A stretch of DNA of 64,000 nt from Blastocystis hominis (Eukaryota > Sar > Bigyra > Opalinata > Blastocystidae), in assembly GCF_000151665.1 (NCBI RefSeq), contig NW_013171860.1, forward strand, positions 684,138 to 748,137, in the 5' to 3' direction. A program made the position numbers and the translations under genes. Each line of letters opens with the position of its first letter. Position 1 is the stretch's first letter. Below the pieces are notes generated by a model, which worked only from the letters and a program-made list of their open reading frames with translations, ran no database searches and had not been told where the DNA came from. Below, in pieces: positions 1-10,824 of this stretch.

Positions 1-23
1 TTGGTGGCCTGTGTGAAGCGTAG

Positions 24-1315
24 AAAGGATACTGCATGAACCAGGGTCATATCCTTCTTCCTGCCAACGCAGAGTCGGAATACGTCAGTCAATCCCTTTC
101 TTTGAAGTATGGGCTCCATTTTCGTTTCAACCTCTCAGGAAAAACAAAAACACCGGAATTCTCTCGTATGACGTGCAGAAGACAGGCATTTACTACGTCC
201 TCGCAATCTCGTACCTCCGTTTCCCCCTTTCCACGATAGATGCGACTACCGTGCGGGTCTGATCCGTTTTTCGGGAGAGTACGAAGCAGTGAACCCGTAC
301 GGCCAACTGCCCGCCCCGCAGCACGGCCTGCTTCCGTTCACCTTCCTTCTCTTCGCGTGCTTCCTTCTGCTCCTTGTGTGGTGGGTGTATCTCTCGCTGA
401 AGCACTCCAACGACGTGATGTCGGTGCACGTCATCATCCTGCTGGTGCTGATCTTCTTCGTGCTGGACCTGGGCGCGCGCTTCATCCACCTGGCGGCCTT
501 CAACTTCGTGGGCCGTCCGCTGTTCATCCTGGTGCTCATCAGCATCGTGCTGGACTGCAGCACGCGCACGCTGACGCGGATTCTCACGCTGTTCGTGTGC
601 ATGGGGTAGGGATGAACGCGGACTGCCAGGATAGACTGGGCGTGACGAAGCAGAACCTCGACGACACGCTGATCACCTTCAAGTTCGTCGTCTTCGGCGT
701 GGTCTACTACCTCATCACCTTCTGCGACTCCTATCTCACCGTCTACCCCACCACCAATCCCACCATCGAGGTGGCTCGCTTCGTCCTCACCTCTTCGTCG
801 CGGTTTTTTCTCTCTTTCACCGTAGCATCGACGCCATCGCCTACTTCTGGATCTTCGTCTCCCTCATGGACACCATGGAGGTCCTCGCCGAGCGCAAGCA
901 GGAGAAGAAGCTGGAGATCTTCACGCGGCTGCGCAACCTGCTGATCGTGGCGGTGGTGCTGGCGACGCTGACGCTGATCGGGTTTTCGAGCGTGGTTATT
1001 TTCGATCTCTCCGCCAAGATCTGGAAGTATCAGTGGCTGTGGGCTCGGCGTTGCGGAATGAGGCGTAGGATGAACCAGGGACTCTGGGATTTGTTCTATC
1101 TCTTGCTCATGGTGGCCATCATGATCATGTGGCTGCCCTCCGAAAACACGTCCGCTTACGCGTCGCACATCCAGATCGCCACGTCCGAGCAGACCGGCGA
1201 GGAGGAGATGCCTGTGGACTCGCTGGTGGATATGGAGCAGGAGGGAAGCCACATCGTGGAAGAGGCGTCATCTTCGATGAAGCCCATGCAGGTTATGGAG
1301 ATTCAGCAAGAGTGA
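24..1315 (+). CDS. Lung 7-TM (GOST/GPR107-TMEM87-like) membrane protein, 5' partial
   Basis: The protein begins upstream of the window; bases 1-23 end with the tail of an intron (...GCGTAG). Exons read as <24-106, 139-210, 240-605, 635-796, 826-1038 and 1069-1315, with introns of 29-32 bases. The end of a lumenal domain (KGYCMNQGHILLPAN...) leads through NPYGQLPAPQHGLLPF into a run of hydrophobic helices (LLPFTFLLFACFLLLLVWW, ILLVLIFFVLDLGARF, LFILVLISIVLDC). The TRTLTRILTLFVCMGLG and YFWIFVSLMDTMEVL segments are typical of the lung seven-transmembrane receptor family. Family members are Golgi/endosome membrane proteins implicated in membrane traffic. The tail after the last helix is acidic and ends at an encoded TGA. 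A T-N4-TGTTTGAG 3'-end signal follows at 1325-1337. Confidence 0.85.
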
Positions 1316-1626
1316 TTTATTGTGTGCTCTGTTTGAGAGAAACATGAAAGTTGGGAAGAGAGAACGATAGTGTGTGTGTGTGTGTGTGTGTGTGTGGAAG
1401 AGAGAATGATGGTGTGTGTGGAAGAGAAAGCGATGGTTGATGGATAATCACTACTGCTGTTGTTCATCTTTTCTTTCATTGAATTAGAGTGGATTATTGT
1501 GTGCCTTTTGTAAGTCAACCACACACACTAAAGAGAAGGAACGTTATGGAATAGACATTCACTGCTGTTGTTATCTATCTCTCCTCTCATTGCAAAAAAA
1601 CACGATTCATTCTATTTCCTGTATGC
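1316..1626. other. 3' intergenic region with (GT)n tract
   Basis: This AT-rich spacer lies between two convergent genes. It holds the 3'-end motif TGTTTGAG (1330-1337) for the + gene and a TG dinucleotide tract. I see no gene in it. Confidence 0.6.
1371..1396. repeat. (TG)n microsatellite
   Basis: About 13 uninterrupted TG dinucleotides, with shorter GTGTGTG runs nearby (about 1411-1419). Confidence 0.95.
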
Positions 1627-1639
1627 CTCAAACACTCCA
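1627..1639 (-). terminator. T-N4-TGTTTGAG 3'-end signal of the RNFT-like gene
   Basis: On the minus strand: T, GGAG, TGTTTGAG. Cleavage after the T gives ATT TAA. The encoded TGA lies inside the motif itself. Confidence 0.6.
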
Positions 1640-3202
1640 AATAAACAAGAAAACGTTACTACGTGAACCATTGCCGTGGATCCAATCCCCACTTCGATTC
1701 AGCTTGCTTCGACACACTGGACAGGTCTGATTCGTTTCAAGCCACTGCGCGATGCAGGTCTCACAAAACACATGATCACACGGCAGTTTGGTCGGGTACT
1801 TCACCGTCTCCATGCAGATCGGACAACACGCGTTTCCCTCCTGCATGGCCTCCTGCACCGAGATTCGCTTGCCATACATCTACCCATCAAAACACGCTCC
1901 AACTCGCACCAGATTCGAAGTAAACAAAGAAATGATCATTTTGAAGAGTTTTACTCCATGGCGGAACAGAATCTGGGACTAGTCATTACGCCCTCTCTCT
2001 TCCCTTTTCCTACCTTTAAAATGCCGTACGCCAGCGTTACCGTCTCTGCAACCCAGTTATGCCCTTTGCTCTGCACATTAACAACACGCGATGCACCGAC
2101 CAGAAAATACCCCGTCCAGACGAACGAATTGAAGAAATAGCGGTAGATTACCGAGCTTTCCTCCACAATCGCCAGCAACTTCCGCTACCCGTTAACCTGG
2201 CATCAGCATCATCTTCCGTACCTTCTTCTCATAAAAGATCTCCTTAGAAAGGCGGAACAGAGTCTGTGGGAGCAGAGCAACGCAGATTTTGGCTTCCAGA
2301 AACAGAATCTCCAACATGGGATCTAGAATTATGGAATTCCAAAAATCGGACCAAAAACAAAATAGGACATGAAGATGTTGCCTATCGAGGTCTGGACCGA
2401 CGTGGAGAGTGTGGAATAGTTGTAGACGTATTCTGTTCCTCGCAGAATCCGCTCTGCCAAAAGACGACATACTATACAAACCATTAACAAAAAGATTAGC
2501 GATTTCCGATTGATGGTGTCCTGGAGTGAGAGGCAACAAAAATGGCCACTTTCATAGAGAATTCGGCGCGGAAGTACTCTTGAATATACGTTAGAGTACA
2601 CCACAGTAAGAAGACAGACAAGATCCCTATGTTCGAACTAGTACTCTAACAGTGAAGTACATTTGTGCTCGAAGGCTATAATAAAAACGAACAGAATTCC
2701 TATCAAAGGGGCAACCTCGATCGTGTAAAGAATGCCTTCACTGGCTAACACGTCAGAAACCAATTCTTCGCCTACCGTTCGATAAGATATTGCTAATAGA
2801 TATTGATACAACTCGACGACCTCTCGCAGCAGGAATGGTAGGGGTATTACCATTTGTAGCTTCATTTCCATTCTGGGCTGCCTGACGTTGACGCTCATTC
2901 TCATAAAGCTCGAGAATCCTCAGAAGTTGAGAACGCAATTCCTGCGCCTGCTCGTCACTTATAGTGCGAGGTGCACGCTCTCTCTGATTTGCTTGTTGTT
3001 CATCTGCTTGCAACAGCGGGATTTGCTCCAGATTATCTTCACTATCCGAAATATACACCTCCTCCTCCTCCTCCTCCGTACTAAAGGTCACAACATAATT
3101 TTAAAAGAACTCGGAAAGGTGCTCATAACCACAGGTAGAGCAAATTAAACTACTTGCGGAATTCAAGCTACCACAGCGGCTGCAACTCCATTGGTTGTTC
3201 AT
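1628..3202 (-). CDS. RNFT-like transmembrane RING E3 ubiquitin ligase with N-terminal RanBP2/NZF zinc finger
   Basis: Nine exons (minus strand: 3202-3111, 3080-2776, 2744-2661, 2626-2550, 2520-2352, 2322-2222, 2184-2014, 1978-1910, 1879-1628) give 439 residues. Residues 5-20 match the RanBP2/NZF zinc-finger spacing W-x-C-x2-C-x3-N-x6-C-x2-C. An acidic linker follows (EEEEEE, then DSEDNLEQ). Several hydrophobic segments come next (IGILFVFIIAF, ILSVFLLWCTLTYI, SLIFLLMVCIVCRLL, FMSYFVFGPIF, YFFNSFVWTGYFLVG). A C-terminal C3HC4 RING has its pairs at CCPIC, CDHVFCETC and CPVC. RNFT proteins are ER membrane E3 ligases, and NZF fingers bind ubiquitin. The 37- and 34-base introns are the least certain. 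The poly(A) signal at 1627-1639 would make TAA two codons before the encoded TGA. Confidence 0.8.
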
Positions 3203-3418
3203 ATGCCCGGGTTATGCAGACAACTAAGGTTAATTATGAGTTCTCAACCAATCGAGCCGTTTCGTTGCTGCAAACATTTCACAGGAATCACCTTTCCCAC
3301 TCTCCAGATATAATATGTATTCCAACAAACACTCCTTCATTTCAATACATTCTAAGCATAAAGCTCGCAAGCTCGCTAGACAGCACACAACTCCTTTGTA
3401 CTACACCTTATTTCTTCT

Positions 3419-4972
3419 TTAGTGCTGCTGCTTCTTGTACTCGAGCATCATGTGGTTATCGGGCTGCAGTCCGATGCAAGCGCGGAAGATGTTGATGATG
3501 CACTCTCTCTGCTTGGAGAGAGCGTTCACCACGGGGGTTCCGCGCGGCACTTCGGGCGCCTTGAGCAGATAGGAGAGAATGGAGAGGACGGAGTTGAATC
3601 GCTCGAATCCCTGGGATCCCTCGTAGGAGAGCGAGATTCGCTCGCACATCTCCGAGAGCACCACCAAATCGACCATCAGCGGCGCGGCCAGCAGCGAGTC
3701 CTCGCAGGTGTTGTGCATCGAAATGGTATTGATGCCGCCGTTGAAGATCTCCGAGGTGTACTCGTCCAGAGCGCGCTTGCTGTCGCCCACGAAGGGGATG
3801 TACTTGATCACGATCAGATGGTCGGGGTGCTCGTGGTTGGGGTAGAGAATGCCGTTCGAGGCCACCATGTCGTCCACCACGCCCGACTTGGAGATCTCCT
3901 TCGAGCGGAACTGCTGCGGCGAGGACAGGTTCTTCCCGTCGTTGTTGCCCAGGTGGTTGTACGAGGCGATCGACGCCGGCTTGATGCCCGCGCTCACCAG
4001 GTAGTCCACCAGCACCGACTTGATCTTCGTCTGGCCGCTCTTGAAGTCGTCGCCCGCAATGAACGTCTTGTGCTGCTCCGCCAGCTCGAACACGCCAGGA
4101 ACGAACGTGTTCTGCGGAGAGCCGTTGATGTACGTGTTGCCCTCCAGAATGGCGGCCACCGCGAAGATCGTCGACGGAGCCACCTCCGAGTGGCTCTCGC
4201 GGATCGACTTCAGCAAGTTCTCCGCAGTGTCGTTCACGCCGGGGATGATTTCAGAGTAGCGCTCCGTGTTCGCCGTCCAGAGCACAATCACCTTGTCCAG
4301 GTGGTTCTCCTCCTTGAAACGGCGCATATCGGCGCGCACCGTGTCCAGATGGACTTGCTTGTCGTTGCCCGGAATCACGTTATCCGCGCGATCCTTCTGG
4401 TTGGCAGCGATGTAATCGGGATAGTAGATCGAGGGCAGGGGCTTGAAGTCCTTCATGTACGGGTACATGACCTGCTGGAAGTCGTAGTCGTACACACCAG
4501 CGCGCTTCATGGCGTCGCCCAAGTTCATAGAGCTAATGTCCCATCCACCAATCACCAAATCGTTGGGATTGACGAGCGGGAGAAGATTCTTGAAGGGAAT
4601 GTAGAGATCCCCTCCGGGAACGGTACCAATCTTCACTGTAGAGCTCTGCGAGATCGACCCGTAGTAGTTCGGGTGCATCTCGCCCTTCTTCGTGTGCCAG
4701 GTAATCTGGTGCTTGTTGGCAAGAATTCCTGCAGTGACAGTGGTTCCATTGTTGCCACCCCAGCCAATGAGCATCATACCGACCTTCGGGATGCGGCGAT
4801 CGGTCTTGAAAACGTACTTCTCGTCGCGAGGAGTCACGACGACTTGACCATTTTCAATCTTCGCTTCACTCGTATGGTAGACGTAGTCGGCAGTTATAGT
4901 GTCATCAGTGTAGGTGACGTTGGAAGCGTTGACAAGAATAGGAGAATCCGTATATTGATAAGCAGAGTTCAT
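3419..4972 (-). CDS. INO1: Inositol-3-phosphate synthase
   Basis: A single uninterrupted exon of 517 residues, about the usual length for the eukaryotic enzyme. It converts glucose-6-phosphate to inositol-3-phosphate with NAD, the committed step of inositol and phosphoinositide synthesis in the cytosol. The nucleotide-binding loop GWGGNNGTT lies near residue 71 and the family hallmark [13 protein letters not shown] near residue 335. NTERYSEI and DDFKSGQTK are also conserved. It encodes a normal TAA. A minus-strand TGTTTGTT follows at about 3326-3333, some 85 bases downstream, so the 3' UTR is longer than for most neighbours. The absence of introns is unusual here. The long plus-strand frame opposite (3422-4981) is only a codon-bias shadow. 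Confidence 0.97.
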   Translation of the reverse strand: MNSAYQYTDSPILVNASNVTYTDDTITADYVYHTSEAKIENGQVVVTPRDEKYVFKTDRRIPKVGMMLIGWGGNNGTTVTAGILANKHQITWHTKKGEMHPNYYGSISQSSTVKIGTVPGGDLYIPFKNLLPLVNPNDLVIGGWDISSMNLGDAMKRAGVYDYDFQQVMYPYMKDFKPLPSIYYPDYIAANQKDRADNVIPGNDKQVHLDTVRADMRRFKEENHLDKVIVLWTANTERYSEIIPGVNDTAENLLKSIRESHSEVAPSTIFAVAAILEGNTYINGSPQNTFVPGVFELAEQHKTFIAGDDFKSGQTKIKSVLVDYLVSAGIKPASIASYNHLGNNDGKNLSSPQQFRSKEISKSGVVDDMVASNGILYPNHEHPDHLIVIKYIPFVGDSKRALDEYTSEIFNGGINTISMHNTCEDSLLAAPLMVDLVVLSEMCERISLSYEGSQGFERFNSVLSILSYLLKAPEVPRGTPVVNALSKQRECIINIFRACIGLQPDNHMMLEYKKQQH

Positions 4973-5568
4973 ATATCGTGATGCTGACAGCCTGTTTCAA
5001 ATAAATGTCCGTGTGCAAATTTAGATCTCCTTCTCAGAGACGATGCAAAATTGGGCATAAAATGAGAATCACACAAAGTTAGCCCCTTAACCCTATAATG
5101 TGTCTGTGTTCTTTTCTTCTAGAAACGACCCTAATACTCCCTTTTAATGGACCCTTATTATCCCGCACTGGTGATTCATTCGATGAACGAATTTTTTATA
5201 CCAATCATCGCTCTAGAAATGCTCTCTGATAAAAAGGCAATAACCGCGACTTCATTAACCAAACTCGATATTGATAGCAGCTGCTTGTCCTTTTGCTAGG
5301 ATTGAATCTGGGAAGATGCCACTCATCTCCAAAAATGAGATACTCTAAAACCTGTCAATTTGTCAAGCTAAGTAAGGTCTGAAGAATATCCAGATACTCG
5401 TACTGTCAGTCAGGATGCGTTTGGAAGCATTATAGCAATTTTTCACTTTCAAAAATATCTGATTCCACGTTTTTCTCGGGTTGGATCTTCTAGCGTACTT
5501 TTATCAAGACCCATCTGAATAAAGATTATGTACGCAGATATATCACTTTCATACAAATCCTTTTTATT
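4973..5568. other. Divergent intergenic region
   Basis: This AT-rich region separates INO1 (-) from the GOLD gene (+) and presumably holds both promoters. The one GC-rich island is AATAACCGCGACT at 5239-5251. I see no tRNA, snRNA or convincing ORF. Confidence 0.6.
5239..5251. promoter_or_regulatory. Putative AACCGCG promoter element
   Basis: AATAACCGCGACT stands out in AT-rich surroundings. The same 13 bases recur in the same orientation at 10626-10638, again between a minus-strand and a plus-strand gene. A regulatory role is inferred from position only. Confidence 0.35.
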
Positions 5569-7065
5569 ATGTTCGGATTCAGTTTACGTGGTCTTGCAGA
5601 AGCTGCAATTAATACATTTACTGGCACAACAGGAAATGACGAGGAAATCGCGAAATTGGTGAAGGAGGCCGAAAGTCAGAATTCTTCCTTCTCGTGCATT
5701 TGCTGTATGGGTTGTAACGAATAGGAACCTAATTGCGATTACCAAGGAGTTAGAAAAGCAAGTGTTAATTTTCGCCGATACAAACAGCAGTATCCTCCGT
5801 CATATGGAGGCTCTTGAGGCGAGTGACGAAAAACGTGGAACCCCTGTTGATATCTGGGGAAAGGCGTCCAGGTTCTATTTTAGTGTTGGCAACGTGAAAG
5901 ATCAATTGTATCCCGAAGTGGTAGGGCTGTTTCATGAGAGTTTACGAGCAGACTGGAAATATACAAACCATTCGTGCTGATATCGACAATCGGATCGAAG
6001 TACTGCATACGCTACAGACTCGGGTGTCTGAATTCAACCGAAAGAAGGCATCAATCACGGATGTTCGTTATTTGTTAAATATCAAATCCAGGACGAAGAG
6101 TTGCTGAGTCAGCTGAAGTCGCGCGAGCAAATCATCTCTGCTTATCAAAATGACCACAAAGAGATGTTGGAACAAACGCAGAAGCAGATCAGCGATGTTC
6201 GTTTCTATTCGCTCTTTTTATTGTGTAGTTGGGCAATTCGATCGCAGAGGCGAAGAAGAACATCGAAGAAGAGCGCGCCTCGCTCCTCAGTTCTCTGCAA
6301 GAGCTCATCGCGGACAACAAGCAGTTCGTTCAGAATTCTGTAACGAAGCTTTACGAGCTTTTCGTCTCCGTTTATTCCTCGATGTCCGCATCGTTCTCCG
6401 CCGAGATTCCCGCCGAGATCCTCTCTCTCCAAAACCCGCTCATTGCCAATCAATCCGATAAGGAATTCACGCTGAAACTGGGCGCTGGATCTGTTTACGA
6501 GCATCCTATCACGGTGACGGTGCGAATTGCAGGGATGGGTTAATGATCAGGCTGGAAGCGAGGTGAAGTGGTTATTCCTCTGCGACGACAGCAATGTGCA
6601 CTTCTCAGTGATTCTGAACGCGGCGGGATCGAGCGAGGCGCGCGAGATCGAGAAGGAGCATCGAACGAAGGGAGACGGTCGCTTCGATGGGTAGAAACGT
6701 GGAAACGGAGTAAACTAGAGGGGAGTTCCGGAGCGAGGAGGCCGGTGTGCTGACGCTGGTGTGGGACAACACGCGGTCGCTGATAACGGGGAGGGAAATT
6801 CGAGTGCGGCTGGCGGTGAAACGTAGGGAAAAGGAACGAGGGAAGCGAGCTGTAGATCCGGCCAAAGTGGAAGAAGAAGTGAAGGAGGAGGAAGAAGAAG
6901 AAAAACCGAAAGAGGAAGAGGAAAAACCGAAAGAAGAAGAAGAAGAAGAAGTGAAGGAGGAGGTAAAACCGAAGGAAGAAGAAGAGAAACCTACAGCGGA
7001 GGAGGAGGAGAAGGAGGAGAAAAAAGTGATTACTGCAGCCCCAGAGAATGCTACAGCAACAGAGT
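5569..7065 (+). CDS. Coiled-coil protein with C-terminal GOLD-like domain and Glu/Lys-rich tail
   Basis: Exons: 5569-5693, 5725-5920, 5952-6062, 6092-6196, 6229-6519, 6551-6690 and 6719-7065. The N-terminal part (about residues 40-240) is helical and coiled-coil (KELEKQVLIF..., RTKR-rich and EQTQKQISD stretches). A beta-rich segment with VKWLFLCDDSNVHFSVIL and AGVLTLVWDN resembles the GOLD domain of p24, SEC14-like and FYCO1 proteins. A tail of about 50 residues is almost all E, K, P and V. GOLD domains act in Golgi and endosome traffic; the role here is inferred. An encoded TAA exists at 7083-7085, but it lies beyond the cleavage signal T-GCAT-TGTTTGTT (7065-7077). The real stop is therefore GAG TAA made by poly(A), and the protein ends ...ATATE. 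Confidence 0.7.
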
Positions 7066-7077
7066 GCATTGTTTGTT
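7065..7077 (+). terminator. T-N4-TGTTTGTT 3'-end signal creating a stop codon
   Basis: T7065, GCAT, then TGTTTGTT (7070-7077). Poly(A) added after T7065 turns the frame ACA GAG T into ACA GAG TAA. Confidence 0.65.
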
Positions 7078-7175
7078 TGAAATAACAACTTGCGTTGAGT
7101 TTGGGATTTCCAGAAATTGGCCATACTGGTCTCGAATCTTTGATTCCGATTTTGTCATTTATCAGATAAGATAGA

Positions 7176-9951
7176 ATGAATCTATCAAATTTATCTGACT
7201 TTTCAGATAGTCAGTTTGATGTATACAAATGGATTAACACGTCCATCGACCTTATGGGAAATACGGAAGATCTCGATTCTTTTTTGTCCGGATTGTCTAT
7301 GAAGATCCAAGTATTGTCACAGGACTGTGGAGACAGCATTGAGTCGCAAATGTGCTCCCTACTCAACCGTCTCCCAGATATGGTAACACCGATTCGTTGT
7401 AAATCACGTACAGATGACAGAAGTCGTAGAATTGGAAGGAAAGATGGAGGTTCTGAAAAACGACATTAGGGAAATGAGTAATAAAACAAAAAGTCTGGAA
7501 AGAAATGCAGAAACCGAAGTGCTCTCTGATTTGAAAGTGATTCAAAATCGGATGAAAACATGCAAATGTCAGTTAGAAACGCTTATGGAGTGGGACCAGC
7601 TGTGCTCTTCGTGCCAAGATGCGCTCTCTAACCAAGACACAGAGGTACATCCTTTTCGAATTTCGCTCTGTAGATGGCTGCATCGATTATCGAGGACCTG
7701 ATGCGTTCCATTCAGCTCCTCTCCGGCATTCCCAACCAGGAAGCCCGCCTGAGCACCATTCAGTCGTTCAACAAGGAACTGGAAGTGCAGCTTCTTCCCA
7801 AACTCGAATCGGCTCTGCAGTCGCGCAACGACACACAGCAGCTTCTAATCCACAAGATCTATTGCCATCTGGGTCTGGAGTCCAAATTCATCGAGGAGTT
7901 CTGCCACTTCCACTCCGCTTCCTTCGTTCAGTATTGCTTTTTCTGTTTCATTCATTCATTCAGAGTTTGGAAAAACTCGCAAGCCGAATCGGTGACCGAC
8001 TCCATTCAGAACTTCTACACGAATCTGCACACATGGCTCCTCTCTCTCTCGGACGATTTAATCTCCATTTTCAGCGACAACGACGACAGTTTCTCTGTTT
8101 CCCCTTTGTAACCCACAGAAGCGATCCTCGCGCTGCTACGCGAAGGCTGCTCCAAAATCTCCGCCGATTTCTCGAGCAAGCTGGCGAGCATTCCGATCAA
8201 ATCGTTCCAGCGAACGCTGGAGAGCGCGTACAGCTACATGGAGATCTTGGTGGCCGGCGTGAACAACCAGGAGACGAAAGAAGAGTGTCTGAAATGCCTG
8301 ATCCAGGACTGGAAGCAGTTCATCGTCACGCATCTCATGGAGAACGAGTACAACGAGATCAATCAAATCCTCAACCAGTCCGTTATCACCGTACACGCGA
8401 GATCATCCTCTTTTGAAATAGGACGATCCCGACACGCTGCTTCCCGCGTTCACGCAGTCGTTCAGCGGCAGCATGCAGTCGCTTCTGCTGCTTCTCTCCT
8501 CGCTCCAGACCCACTGTAAAACCATCGGCAACGGGCTTCTTCTCCCCGATTATCTCGTCTATCTCAAGTACTTCCGTCCCTCTCCCTCCACGCATAGCAA
8601 GCTCTTCTCCAATCTCGCCAGTCGCTTCCAAACCGTCCTTGACCGCTACGCTTCTCTCCGTAAAATGGCCACCAAATCCCCGGTCCTCAACGACGCGGTC
8701 TCCTCGCTTTCTCCGCTCTCCGACGCTTCCTTCGACTGGGAATCCTTCCAAAGCGTCCTCTCCCTGCTTCTCTACCTCGACAATTTCCTTCTGGTGCTTC
8801 GCCAGAGCCACGCCTTCGTCCTCGACTTCCTCCAGACCCACCGCTCTCTCTTCTCCGACCTCGCGACCGGCGGCGACGGTCGCACGCCCGGAGACTCTTC
8901 GCTCTCTCTCTCCACGCTGCTTCTCATGATGCACAGCAGCGACTCGGCCTGGCGAACCTCCATTCTCTCTGTGGGAATCGCGAGTAGCCTCGATTTGTAG
9001 TGTCTGAGCGCGATCGACACGCTTCCGTCCGGCGTCATGCTGTCGCCCCTGCAGAGCAATTACACGGGACTGCTCGCCGTGATGAACCAGATGATCAGCT
9101 CGATTGTATCGACGGTTCTGGCTCCCGCGCAGCACACGTTCCGCCAGATGGCGTCGATGCCGCAGTGGGGCCGAATGGACTCGTCGTCCGTCCCGGCGCT
9201 TCCTTCAGAGTTGTGTTGTGTTGCAGCTGCGATGTAGTTTTATCATGCCCATCGGCGAGCATTTGCTGCGAATGGTCGAGCAGATCGAGCTGGTCGCGTC
9301 CTCCACCTCCGACTTGCTGCTCGCGTTCCGCGTGAACATCGCGACGGAGGCGCTGGAGGGCGAATGGCGCGACGTGCGCACCGAGATGGATCACTACGGC
9401 GAGCAGACCGAGAAAGCCGCGCTGCAACGCGCCGAAATGCCGCTCAAGAAGGGAATCGTGAGATGTGGAGCCTCGGACTCATCGCGTAGTGCGCTGGGTT
9501 CCAAGTGGAGAGCACGGCCAGCTCGGATTCGTTCGCGCTGTTCAGCCAAACGTTCCTGATTCTCATCGCTCGCGGTGGGAAGCGAGGATCGAGGCTCATT
9601 TGTAGTCGTCATTTCGTGCTATGTGGAGAATCTCTGCGGAATCCCTCGCATTAAATACTCCGGATCGCAGCAGCTCGCGAAGGATGTGGGGTAGGCGTGC
9701 TGTGGGGATGCAACGCAGTTATTTGTCGAACGTTCTCACCGCCTTCGGAGTCGGAAACTCCCAAGTGCTCTCTCTCCTCAAAACCCTCCTCGATCTGAGC
9801 GATCCAGGTGCGTGTATTCGTGGCAGTTCATGGAGTAGACTTCACGCAGCGACTCAGCGGCGTTTCGAGCAGTAGCAACAACGACGAAGCAATCATCACG
9901 CAACGCATCGCCAGACTGCGTAGCATATTGGCCTGTTCGAGTCTTTGTTGA
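7176..9951 (+). CDS. COG7: Conserved oligomeric Golgi complex subunit 7
   Basis: Twelve exons (7176-7382, 7414-7644, 7674-7930, 7964-8088, 8119-8390, 8422-8970, 9001-9209, 9238-9457, 9490-9574, 9606-9690, 9719-9807, 9839-9951) give 813 residues, close to the family's usual 750-850. The N-terminus (FDVYKWINTSIDLM...) and the following helical region match COG7, as does the C-terminal YLSNVLTAFGVGNSQVLSLLKTLL segment. COG7 belongs to lobe B of the COG tether, which recycles Golgi enzymes by retrograde vesicles. The similarity is weaker than for the metabolic genes, but order and length agree. The stop is an encoded TGA at the convergent junction with uL14; a TGTTCGAG-like motif overlaps the last codons, so the true end could be slightly earlier. 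Confidence 0.75.
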
Positions 9952-9963
9952 ACAAACAAGCAA
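9951..9963 (-). terminator. 3'-end signal of uL14 (convergent junction with COG7)
   Basis: On the minus strand TGTTTGTT (9958-9951) is preceded by T-N4. The + strand reads TTTGTTGAACAAACA across the junction, a partial dyad next to the COG7 stop. Confidence 0.5.
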
Positions 9964-10000
9964 ACGTCTCATCCAATCTGTTCCAGTGTGCTCACACCGC

Positions 10001-10558
10001 TTACCAGATGGAGCTAGCAGAAGAAGCAATCTTGGGCCAAAGATCGGCAGCCTCCTTCGCCACAGGTCCAGTGATACCGGATCCCTTCATCTCTCCCTTG
10101 GGGTTCACGATCACACCAGCGTTATCTGCGAATTAACCGCACCACCCAAAAACGCACCCTCGAAGTACAGGAACATGCCGTTCTTTCTTCTCCAGGCCTT
10201 GCGCTGACGCACCACAACAGCGGGCATGACTAGACACATCAAACACGACAAATGCCAAATACCCTTCTTACGGAGCTCGGGCTTTCCCTTCTTGACAGAG
10301 GCAATGAACATATCTCCGGCAGCTAGCAGATTACGCAGATAACGCCAAGAACTTACAAGCAGCAGGAAGTCTATTAAGACGAGCACCAATACCATAGACC
10401 GAAATCACATACAGGTTCTTGGCACCAGTGTTATCGGCGCAGTTCATAATAGCTCCGGCAGGGAGACCAAGACTCATCTTGAACTTGTTTCCAGCAGCAC
10501 CTCCACGTCCTACCTATGACTCCCCCTCCGCATTCAACATACCACGTTTAGCAGCCAT
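10001..10558 (-). CDS. RPL23: 60S ribosomal protein uL14 (L23)
   Basis: Five exons (10558-10543, 10509-10357, 10322-10263, 10229-10158, 10125-10001) give 141 residues, the normal length. Family blocks are intact: [52 protein letters not shown] and [19 protein letters not shown]. uL14 sits on the interface side of the large ribosomal subunit and contacts the bridge to the small subunit. The first exon holds only the first five codons. The stop is TAA directly after SSIW. A GTAAG...CAG stretch overlapping it could act as a 27-base intron, but it would give a TGA at the same place, so the protein does not change. Confidence 0.97.
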
Positions 10559-10625
10559 ATTGGATAAGAACTATGACCAAAAACTAATGGAGATTAATGG
10601 GATTGAAATTCCCTCAAAATCGTCA

Positions 10626-10638
10626 AATAACCGCGACT
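10626..10638. promoter_or_regulatory. Putative AACCGCG promoter element
   Basis: A second copy of AATAACCGCGACT, 68 bases upstream of the uL14 start and about 190 upstream of the WD40 gene start. Confidence 0.35.
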
Positions 10639-10824
10639 CTTATATCCCCTTTTATTCTTGTGATATTGTTCACTTTGTAAATACGAAAAACGGAATCTAC
10701 ACTTTCTTTATACCGAAGTATTCTTAAAGTGGTTGAGATGGGCTCTGAATGGTTATATGCACCCAAACTAGTATGATAATTTCTATAATCATATGGACAC
10801 TTTGATCGTTATCACAAAAACAGT

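Noticed and set aside
3422..4981. 519-codon plus-strand frame opposite INO1
   Set aside because: It mirrors the INO1 frame exactly, is rich in Val, Arg, Leu and His from antisense codons, and matches no family. It is a codon-bias shadow.
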